This document shows positions 57,906 through 64,000 of a stretch of 64,000 nucleotides of DNA, piece after piece (within the stretch, counting starts at the first letter, position 1; each line of letters starts with the position of its first letter). The notes under the pieces are model-generated. The model did no database searches. It saw only the letters and a list, made by a program, of their open reading frames with translations, and was not told where the DNA came from. Origin of the DNA: Streptomyces sp. NBC_00358. Lineage in GTDB: Bacteria; Actinomycetota; Actinomycetes; Streptomycetales; Streptomycetaceae. Position numbers and translations under genes: made by a program. The stretch is taken from the NCBI RefSeq assembly GCF_036099295.1, contig NZ_CP107976.1:4774001-4838000 (forward strand), read 5' to 3'.

Positions 57906-59423
57906 TCAGTGCTTGCGGCGATGTCCCTTCCCGCTCCGCGCCGGCGTCCGGACGGCCGCGGGCGCCGCGGGGACGGTCGCGGTCCCTTCCCGGTCGGCGG
58001 CGACCACCAGGGCGGCCAGCGCGGTCGTCACCGGCACGGCGGCGACCAGGCCGATCGATCCGACGAGGGTGCGCACGATCTCCTCGGCGACCAGCTCGCT
58101 GTTGGCTACCGTGCCCACGCTGCTCTGCGCGATCGAGAAAAGCAGCAGCAACGGCAGCGCGGCACCCGCATAGGCCAGGACGAGCGTGTTGACGACCGAC
58201 GCGATGTGGTCGCGGCCGATACGGATGCCCGCGCGGTACAGGTCACGCCAGCCCATCGTGGGGTTCGCCTCGTGCAGTTCCCAGACCGCGGATGTCTGCG
58301 TCACCGTCACATCGTCGAGGACACCGAGCGAGCCGATGATGACTCCGGCCAGCAGCAGACCGCTCATGTCGATGGACGGGTAGAGGCCGTGGATCAGGCC
58401 GGTGCTGTCGTCCGTGTTGCCGGTCAGTACGGCCCAGTCGATGAAGACCGAGCCGAGGAGGCCGATCAGCACCAGCGAGAGCAGGGTGCCGACCACCGCC
58501 ACGGACGTCCGGGCCGACAGGCCATGACACATGTAGAGCGCGATCAGCATGATCGCACTGGACCCGACCACGGCCACGAGCAAGGGGTTCGAGCCCTGCA
58601 GGACCGCGGGCAGGATGAAGAAGTTCAGGATCATGAAGCTGATGGCCAGGGCGATCAGGGCCATGACGCCGCGCATCCGGCCGATCGCCACGACGACCAC
58701 GGCGAAGATCCCGGCGAGCAGCGTCAGGGGCAGCTTCCGGTTCGCGTCCGTCACCGAGTACTGGAGGTCCTTCGGGGCTGAGGGTTCGTACGCGACGACG
58801 ACCTTCTCGCTCTGGTGCAACTGCCGTGACTGATCCGGCTGAACGATCTCGGTGAACGTGCGGCCCTTGTCCTTGCCGGTGTCGAGTCGGACCGTCGCCT
58901 TCTTGCATTCACCTGCCGCCCGCTTCTGTGCGGTGGAGCCCTGGGCGGCGGAGCTGCCACCCGTCGGGGCCTCCGCGGAGGCGTTCACGGACTTGCAGTC
59001 CACCTGGTCGATCCTGGTGACTGTCGCTTGCTGGGTCTGCCGGTCGAAGCCGACGCCGGTGCGCTCATGGGAGGGAGCGCCGCCGGGCCACAGCACCACG
59101 AGACCCACGGCGACCGCGGCCGCGAAGGGGATCAGCACCGCGGCGATGACCTTGCGCAGATGCTTGGAGACCGGTGCGGCGGGACCGTGGCTGTGCGAGT
59201 GCCCGTGTCCGACGCTCGAACCCTCGCCGTGTTCACCGGCGGGACCTGGCCCAGGCCCGCCACCGTGACCGTGGCGGTCACCGTTCGGCCCGCGACCGGG
59301 ATCACCATCGGTCCCATGCCCGTGCCCAGACGCGTTGCCGTAGCCGTGCCCACGGCCGTCGTCGGAGCCCGGACGGCGCGGCGGCTCGGACGACGGAAAC
59401 GGGTGCTGCTCGGTCGTTGTCAC
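57906..59423 (-). CDS. YibE/F-family integral membrane protein
   Basis: Function unknown; the family is found in many Gram-positive bacteria. The 505 residues have a His/Gly/Asp-rich N-terminus (1-85, with GHGHGTDGD, GDRHGHGGG and GHGHSHSHG) that could bind metal, a first membrane segment at about 90-112, an extracytoplasmic domain with conserved VTRIDQVDCKS (about 135-240), then about seven membrane segments including the family motif GVLDDVTVTQTSAVWEL (about 365-381). It converges on ssgA with 83 bp between stops and is divergent from thiC. Confidence 0.85.
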   Translation of the reverse strand: MTTTEQHPFPSSEPPRRPGSDDGRGHGYGNASGHGHGTDGDPGRGPNGDRHGHGGGPGPGPAGEHGEGSSVGHGHSHSHGPAAPVSKHLRKVIAAVLIPFAAAVAVGLVVLWPGGAPSHERTGVGFDRQTQQATVTRIDQVDCKSVNASAEAPTGGSSAAQGSTAQKRAAGECKKATVRLDTGKDKGRTFTEIVQPDQSRQLHQSEKVVVAYEPSAPKDLQYSVTDANRKLPLTLLAGIFAVVVVAIGRMRGVMALIALAISFMILNFFILPAVLQGSNPLLVAVVGSSAIMLIALYMCHGLSARTSVAVVGTLLSLVLIGLLGSVFIDWAVLTGNTDDSTGLIHGLYPSIDMSGLLLAGVIIGSLGVLDDVTVTQTSAVWELHEANPTMGWRDLYRAGIRIGRDHIASVVNTLVLAYAGAALPLLLLFSIAQSSVGTVANSELVAEEIVRTLVGSIGLVAAVPVTTALAALVVAADREGTATVPAAPAAVRTPARSGKGHRRKH

Positions 59424-59504
59424 CGCCCGATCATCGCAAGAACGGCGGGGGCCCTCTGTTCACCGCGCCAAATATGACGCTAGCGTGGAGGCACCTTTGC
59501 ACAC

Positions 59505-59634
59505 GCGGGAGCTCGGAGCACCGGGCTGAGAGGGCGCTGACCTCCGTCTTCGCGATGTTTCACATGAAACATCGACGAACGGAAGCCGCTGCGTCGACCG
59601 CTGAACCTGTTACCGGGTAATGCCGGCGTAGGGA
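59505..59634 (+). ncRNA. TPP riboswitch (THI element)
   Basis: Thiamine pyrophosphate-sensing leader of thiC. It has the 5' conserved CTGAGA (59526-59531) and the 3' conserved block CTGAACCTGTTACCGGGTAA followed by TGCCGGCGTAGGGA (59601-59634). The variable P3 extension between them is a hairpin with a palindrome at 59553-59574 that contains a parS-like sequence. The ribosome-binding region GGGAGTAGGT is immediately downstream, so control is probably at translation initiation. Confidence 0.95.
59557..59570. other. parS: parS-like site 13 inside the TPP riboswitch (one mismatch)
   Basis: GTTTCACATGAAAC, the same one-base variant as in parB, forms the core of the variable P3 hairpin of the riboswitch (stem 59553-59562 with 59565-59574). 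Confidence 0.72.
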
Positions 59635-59643
59635 GTAGGTCTC

Positions 59644-61464
59644 ATGACCGACAAGGACGTACACACGCCTGCCTCCAGTCAGGCGGACGGGGTCTCATCC
59701 CCGTCCCTGAACGGCGAGGCGGGGAAGACCATCGGCTGGCACAAGGCGTATGTGCGGGGCACACGCCCCGACCTGCGGGTGCCGGTTCGTCAGGTGCACC
59801 TCACCAACGGGCAGTCCGTGACGCTGTACGACACCTCCGGCCCGTACACCGATCCGGGCATCGACACCGATGTGCGCAGGGGCCTGGCTCCGCTGCGCGA
59901 GGGCTGGATCATCGCTCGCGGAGACACCGCGGAGTACGCGGGCCGTCCCGTCCGTCCGGAGGACGACGGGATCAAGCACACATCCCCTCGTGGAGGACTG
60001 CGCAACCTCGACGCGGTCTTCCCCGGTCGGCCGCGCCAGCCACGCCGAGGGCGTGACGGCCGGGCGGTCACCCAGCTCGCGTACGCGCGAAATGGCGAGA
60101 TCACACCCGAGATGGAGTTCGTGGCGCTCCGCGAGAACGTCGAACCCGAGGTCGTGCGCGAGGAGATCGCCGCGGGTCGCGCGGTGCTGCCCGTGAACGT
60201 CAACCACCCCGAGATCGAGCCGATGATCATCGGCAAGCGTTTCCTGGTGAAGGTCAACGCCAACATCGGCAATTCCGCGGTCACTTCCTCCATCGAGGAA
60301 GAGGTCGAGAAGATGACCTGGGCGACCCGCTGGGGCGCCGACACGGTCATGGACCTGTCGACCGGCCGCAACATCCACACCACGCGCGAGTGGGTGCTGC
60401 GCAACTCCCCCGTCCCCATCGGCACGGTGCCGCTCTATCAGGCGCTGGAGAAGGTCGACGGCCGTGCCGAGGAGCTGACCTGGGAGATCTACAAGGACAC
60501 GGTCGTCGAGCAGGCCGAGCAGGGCGTCGACTACATGACGGTCCACGCGGGCGTGCGCCTGGCGTACGTGCCGCTCACCGCGAACCGCAAGACCGGCATC
60601 GTCTCGCGGGGCGGCTCGATCATGGCGGCCTGGTGCCTCGCGCATCACAAGGAGTCGTTCCTGTACGAGAACTTTGAGGAGCTCTGCGAGATTCTCGCCG
60701 CGTACGACGTCACCTACTCCCTCGGCGACGGTCTGCGGCCCGGCTCCATCGCGGACGCCAACGACTCCGCGCAGTTCGCGGAGTTGAGGACTCTCGGGGA
60801 ACTCAACACGATCGCGAAGCGTTTTCAGGTACAGACGATGATCGAAGGCCCGGGACATGTCCCGATGCACAAGATCAAGGAGAACATCGACCTTCAGCAG
60901 GAGATCTGTGATGAAGCTCCGTTCTATACGCTCGGCCCGCTGACGACGGACGTCGCGCCGGCGTACGACCACATCACGTCCGGCATCGGTGCCGCGATGA
61001 TCGCCTGGTGGGGCACGGCCATGCTCTGCTATGTCACGCCCAAGGAGCACTTGGGCCTGCCCGATCGTGACGACGTCAAGACCGGCGTCATCACCTACAA
61101 GATCGCCGCCCACGCAGCCGACCTCGCCAAGGGACACCCAGGTGCACAGGACTGGGACGACGCGCTCTCCGACGCCCGCTTCGAGTTCCGGTGGGAGGAC
61201 CAGTTCAACCTGGCTCTCGATCCGGATACCGCACGGGAGTTCCACGACGAGACGCTGCCTGCCGAGCCCGCCAAGACGGCCCATTTCTGCTCCATGTGCG
61301 GTCCGAAGTTCTGCTCGATGAAGATCAGCCAGAGCATCAACGAGCGGTTCGGCGGGGGTGCGGCGGACGGCGCCTCCGCGGCGGAGATCTCCGAGGGCAT
61401 GCTTCAGAAGTCGAGGGAGTTCGCGGAGGCGGGCAACCGCGTCTATCTGCCGCTGGCCGACTGA
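59644..61464 (+). CDS. thiC: Phosphomethylpyrimidine synthase ThiC
   Basis: Radical SAM enzyme that converts aminoimidazole ribotide to HMP phosphate for thiamine. The 606 residues have the long N-terminal domain (LRVPVRQVHLTNG, GRPVRPEDDG), a barrel with VNANIGNSAVTSSIEEEVEK, DLSTGRNIHTTREW, GGSIMAAWCL and EGPGHVPMHKIKENI, and the C-terminal iron-sulfur motif CSMCGPKFC (C549, C552, C557; CX2CX4C). It is directly downstream of the TPP riboswitch, so it is repressed when thiamine pyrophosphate is plentiful. Confidence 0.98.
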   Translation: MTDKDVHTPASSQADGVSSPSLNGEAGKTIGWHKAYVRGTRPDLRVPVRQVHLTNGQSVTLYDTSGPYTDPGIDTDVRRGLAPLREGWIIARGDTAEYAGRPVRPEDDGIKHTSPRGGLRNLDAVFPGRPRQPRRGRDGRAVTQLAYARNGEITPEMEFVALRENVEPEVVREEIAAGRAVLPVNVNHPEIEPMIIGKRFLVKVNANIGNSAVTSSIEEEVEKMTWATRWGADTVMDLSTGRNIHTTREWVLRNSPVPIGTVPLYQALEKVDGRAEELTWEIYKDTVVEQAEQGVDYMTVHAGVRLAYVPLTANRKTGIVSRGGSIMAAWCLAHHKESFLYENFEELCEILAAYDVTYSLGDGLRPGSIADANDSAQFAELRTLGELNTIAKRFQVQTMIEGPGHVPMHKIKENIDLQQEICDEAPFYTLGPLTTDVAPAYDHITSGIGAAMIAWWGTAMLCYVTPKEHLGLPDRDDVKTGVITYKIAAHAADLAKGHPGAQDWDDALSDARFEFRWEDQFNLALDPDTAREFHDETLPAEPAKTAHFCSMCGPKFCSMKISQSINERFGGGAADGASAAEISEGMLQKSREFAEAGNRVYLPLAD

Positions 61465-61480
61465 ACCGCTCCGCGGGGAC

Positions 61481-61510
61481 GGCGGTCCGGGGTGGACTCC
61501 CCGGACCGCC
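61481..61510. terminator. Bidirectional terminator between thiC and VOC genes
   Basis: Perfect 12-bp stem (GGCGGTCCGGGG at 61481-61492, complement at 61499-61510) with a 6-nt loop. Confidence 0.9.
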
Positions 61511-61522
61511 GCCACGGGCCGG

Positions 61523-61918
61523 TCATGCCGTCGCGTCCTGCGGATACCAGCGCAGTTCCACCGTGTTGCCGTCCGGGTCCTGGACGTAGACAGAGGTGGC
61601 GGTACCGCGCGCGCCGAAGCGTTCGACGGGCCCCTGGAGCACGGTGAAGGTCCCCGACGCGATGACCTCGTCCCAGTCCAGAGGTTCCACGGTGAGGCAG
61701 ATGTGGTCGACGTTGGACTCACCGCGGGACTGGCCCACCAGGTCGATGACGGTTTCCGCGGTGACCCTCACGGACGGGAAAGGGGCCTGGCCACGCCGCC
61801 ACTCGGCGACGCGGACGGGTGCCAGACCGAGGAGTCCCGTGTAGAAGCCCAGGGACCGTTCGACGTCCTCGACGTTGAGGACCAGGTGGTCGAAGGCCTT
61901 CACCCGCACGGCGGTCAC
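61523..61918 (-). CDS. VOC-family (glyoxalase/bleomycin-resistance fold) protein
   Basis: Small metal-dependent fold protein, function unknown. The 131 residues have two beta-alpha-beta-beta-beta repeats: VKAFDHLVLNVEDVERSLGFY with LGLAPVRVAE, and VDHICLTVEPLDWDEVIAS ending with SVYVQDPDGNTVELRWYP. Candidate metal ligands are H11, H72 and the Glu in NTVELRW. The GTG start at 61918 overlaps the stop of a 36-codon remnant by 4 bp (GTGA), so it may be translationally coupled to it. Confidence 0.88.
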   Translation of the reverse strand: MTAVRVKAFDHLVLNVEDVERSLGFYTGLLGLAPVRVAEWRRGQAPFPSVRVTAETVIDLVGQSRGESNVDHICLTVEPLDWDEVIASGTFTVLQGPVERFGARGTATSVYVQDPDGNTVELRWYPQDATA

Positions 61919-62025
61919 CTCGTCTCGGGGAGGGCCGAGTCGATGACGGGCCTGATGCTCTCGCCGAGATCGTGCAGGGGGCCGTCCAGCCCGTTCAGGT
62001 AGGCGGTGATGTCCGAGGAGTTCAT
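61915..62025 (-). pseudogene. Remnant of a DUF1801-like gene (first 36 codons)
   Basis: From an ATG at 62025 with GGAAACCC upstream, the frame reads MNSSDITAYLNGLDGPLHDL followed by GESIRPVIDSALPETR and stops at 61915. The helix-rich opening with GLDGPLHDLGESIRPVIDSALP looks like the N-terminus of a DUF1801-type protein, which is normally over 100 residues. The rest is missing, and the stop overlaps the GTG of the VOC gene. It looks like a deletion that joined the start of one gene to the next; alternatively it now serves as a leader that couples translation of the VOC gene. Confidence 0.55.
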
Positions 62026-62298
62026 TGGGTTTCCGTTCAGGAGGGGTGATGGGTGACTGACGACCAGCCGTGATGGAACCGAGCGCCGACGCGCTGTGCG
62101 CCTCCGCGTGCCCGTACTGGGCGTCTCCACGTTCGTACGTCTCGGCGTCCGTGGATGGAGGTACCCGGTGCCAGGTAGGGGCTCGGCGGGTGTTCTCCGG
62201 CGGCCGGCTGGACGTCTTCTACGATCCGCCGCGGGACGAGCGCCATCAAGACATGATCGCCACACGACCGTTGAGTCAGATTTAACGCCGGAGGTTTC

Positions 62299-63186
62299 AT
62301 GCTGGAGCGACTGGAGACCGAGACCTTCCTGACGCTGGCCGAGGAACTGCACTTCGGCCGGACCGCCGAGCGGCTGCTGATCACGACGGGGCGGGTCAGC
62401 CAGGTGATCAAGAAGCTGGAACGCCGGATCGGCGGCCCGCTGTTCGAGCGCAACAGCCGTTCTGTCCGGCTCACCCCGATCGGCCGTCAACTGGCGGACG
62501 ATCTGACGCCCCTGGTCGCCGGGATGGACGCGGCCCTGCGAAGGGCGGCCGACGCCAGTCGTGGGGTCAGCGGAGAGCTGCGGGCCGCCTTCCTCGGCGA
62601 GTGGACCGCACCCGCACTGCTCAGAGCCGTCACCCTGTTCGGCGAGCGGCATCCCGACTGCCGCGTCGACGTGCGGGAGGTCCAGCTGTCCAACTCCAGG
62701 GCGAGTCTGCTGGACGGTTCGATCGACGTGCTGCTCGCCTCGTTCCCCTTCGACGGCATGGCCTGCGGGCCCGCGCTGCTGCGGGAGAGACGGGTCCTGG
62801 CCGTGGCCGCCGGGCATCCGCTGGCCGGCGAGGAGCGGGTGTCCGTCGAGGCGCTGGCGGAACACCCCGTGGTGCAGTACCCGCAGGTGACCTCGGCGGG
62901 GTTCAAGCGGGATCGCACGCCGGACCGCACTCCTTCGGGCAGGCCCGTGCCGAAGGGCCCGGTCGGCGGGTCGTTCTCCGAGATGCTCACCCTGGTCGCG
63001 ATGGGCAAGGGCGTCCTCCCGGTCGGGGAGCACTCGCGGCAGTACTACCCCCGGCCCGATGTCGCCTACGTGCCCCTCCACGACGCGGGGCCGATCGAAC
63101 GGGGACTGGTGTGGAGGGAGGGCACCGCCACCGAGCGGTTGCGTGAGTTCGTGCGGGCGGCGACGGACGCGGCCGGCTCCCTGTGA
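62299..63186 (+). CDS. LysR-family transcriptional regulator
   Basis: The 295 residues begin with the LysR HTH (LETETFLTLAEELHFGRTAERL, VSQVIKKLERRIGGPLFERNSR, 5-55) and continue with the effector-binding domain (LRAAFLGEWTAPALLRAVTLF, SNSRASLLDGSIDVLLASF). Pattern AEELHFGRTAERL resembles regulators of divergent efflux or oxidoreductase genes. The gene is divergent from the remnant–VOC pair with a 273-bp gap between, so that pair is a candidate target. I see no clear LysR box (T-N11-A) worth listing. Confidence 0.88.
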   Translation: MLERLETETFLTLAEELHFGRTAERLLITTGRVSQVIKKLERRIGGPLFERNSRSVRLTPIGRQLADDLTPLVAGMDAALRRAADASRGVSGELRAAFLGEWTAPALLRAVTLFGERHPDCRVDVREVQLSNSRASLLDGSIDVLLASFPFDGMACGPALLRERRVLAVAAGHPLAGEERVSVEALAEHPVVQYPQVTSAGFKRDRTPDRTPSGRPVPKGPVGGSFSEMLTLVAMGKGVLPVGEHSRQYYPRPDVAYVPLHDAGPIERGLVWREGTATERLREFVRAATDAAGSL

Positions 63187-63232
63187 GCCGCTGCGGGCTG
63201 CCTGCCGCCGGGTCTCTGGGCAGACTGGGTGT

Positions 63233-64000
63233 ATGACAGCGACAGCGATGAGCAAGGGCGCCAACGTTCCCGTCGCGGCGCGGGAGGTGCGGGTCGTGCT
63301 CGGCTGGTCCGGGGGCCCGGGCGCGCCGGACGCCGATGCCTCGGCTCTGCTGCTCCGGGCGGACGGACGGGTGCGGGACGACAGCGACTTCGTCTTCTAC
63401 AACCAGCCGCAGCATGCCTCCGGTGCCGTGCGTCACCTGGGGAAGCGGAGGGAGGGCGACGGGACGACGGACACCGTGGGCGTGGATCTGCGTGCCCTGG
63501 AGCCGGAGATCCAGCGGGTCGTCCTGGGTGCCTCCGCCGACGGGGGAACCTTCGGACAGCTGTCGTGTCTGAGGCTGAGTCTGCTCGATGCCGCGACCGG
63601 GCAGGAACTGGCGTTCTTCGAGATGGAAGCGACGACGGAGACGGCGTTCATCGGAGGTGAGCTGTATCTGCGGGGTGACCAGTGGAAGTTCCGCGCGGTG
63701 GGCCAGGGGTACGCCTCCGGGCTCGCAGGCCTGGCCACCGACTTCGGGATCAGTGTGGACCAGGAGCCGGGCGCTTCCGGGAGTACGGGCTCCAAGGGGA
63801 CGACCTCCGGAGGCGCGGGTTCCGGAGTCACGCCTTCCGGGGAGGCGGCTTCTTCCTCGGCCACGCCCGCCGTTTCCCCTCGGTCCACGATGACGGCACC
63901 CTCGGCACCGCTGTCCCCCTCCGCACCGCCGTCCTCGGCCGCCCCGGCAAGCACGCCCGTGCCGGCGAACCAGCCCCTGCCGGTACCCCCGTCGGCCCCC
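63233..64000 (+). CDS. TerD-family stress protein (3' end outside window)
   Basis: Member of the TerD/TerZ family (tellurite resistance, calcium-binding, chemical stress). The visible 256 residues include an N-terminal MTATAMSKGANVPVAAREVR, the TerD core LGWSGGPGAPDADASALLL, RVRDDSDFVFYNQP, GVDLRALEPEIQRVVLGAS and RGDQWKFRAVGQGYASGLAGL (10-175), then a Ser/Pro/Gly/Thr-rich disordered stretch that runs off the window. Many Streptomyces TerD proteins have such linkers followed by a second domain. ATG 63233 or 63248 may be the start. Confidence 0.88.
   Translation, partial: MTATAMSKGANVPVAAREVRVVLGWSGGPGAPDADASALLLRADGRVRDDSDFVFYNQPQHASGAVRHLGKRREGDGTTDTVGVDLRALEPEIQRVVLGASADGGTFGQLSCLRLSLLDAATGQELAFFEMEATTETAFIGGELYLRGDQWKFRAVGQGYASGLAGLATDFGISVDQEPGASGSTGSKGTTSGGAGSGVTPSGEAASSSATPAVSPRSTMTAPSAPLSPSAPPSSAAPASTPVPANQPLPVPPSAP

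Overview
This is a high-GC actinobacterial core-chromosome segment that carries the replication origin of a Streptomyces. The evidence is the order recF–gnd-like–dnaN–oriC–dnaA–rpmH–rnpA–yidD–yidC–jag–rsmG–parA–parB, a roughly 1.2-kb dnaN–dnaA spacer full of DnaA boxes, thirteen parS or parS-like sites, a SigR-type promoter in front of trxBA, and the sporulation pair ssgR–ssgA. From the 5' end of recF to thiC the order matches the conserved Streptomyces origin region, and the murJ–sigM–anti-sigma–trxB–trxA part also matches Mycobacterium. I see no insertion sequence, prophage, tRNA, rRNA or CRISPR array.

Layout. 1–4051: recF (cut by the left edge), a short 6-phosphogluconate dehydrogenase, dnaN and oriC. 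4052–12671: dnaA on the minus strand, then the rightward run rpmH, rnpA, yidD, yidC, jag, rsmG, parA, parB. 13000–23537: an acetyltransferase, trxA/trxB, and a leftward cluster (DUF6049-like protein, murJ, pseudokinase, ECF sigma, zinc-finger anti-sigma) that links lipid II export to stress signalling. 23760–36680: tRNA nucleotidyltransferase, a small membrane protein, an MFS transporter, myo-inositol-phosphate synthase with a PadR regulator, and a cell-wall group (class A PBP, polyprenyl-type glycosyltransferase, alanine-racemase-like protein, FemX). 36968–42146: rpsF–ssb–rpsR–rplI, a MATE transporter and the replicative helicase dnaB.

42257–52896 is a looser set of single-gene units: a DHFR-like reductase, a serine hydrolase, a MarR–GNAT operon divergent from an MFS–HbpS-like operon, a double GNAT, a HAD phosphatase, a flavohemoprotein with a long extra N-terminus, a Nudix hydrolase and a LysR regulator. 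53111–57822 holds a membrane protein–LMW-PTP–Cys/Met lyase operon, a cupin, a tiny membrane protein, ssgR and ssgA. 57906–64000 holds a YibE/F-type membrane protein, a TPP riboswitch with thiC, a VOC protein behind a 36-residue gene remnant, a LysR regulator and the start of a TerD-family gene.

The noncoding DNA repeats two themes. DnaA boxes lie in oriC and also in front of dnaA, parAB, dnaB and between recF and gnd, so DnaA may read several replication and segregation genes. parS palindromes have been placed into existing elements: open reading frames (always read as VSRET or VSHET), terminator hairpins, and a variable stem of the thiC riboswitch.
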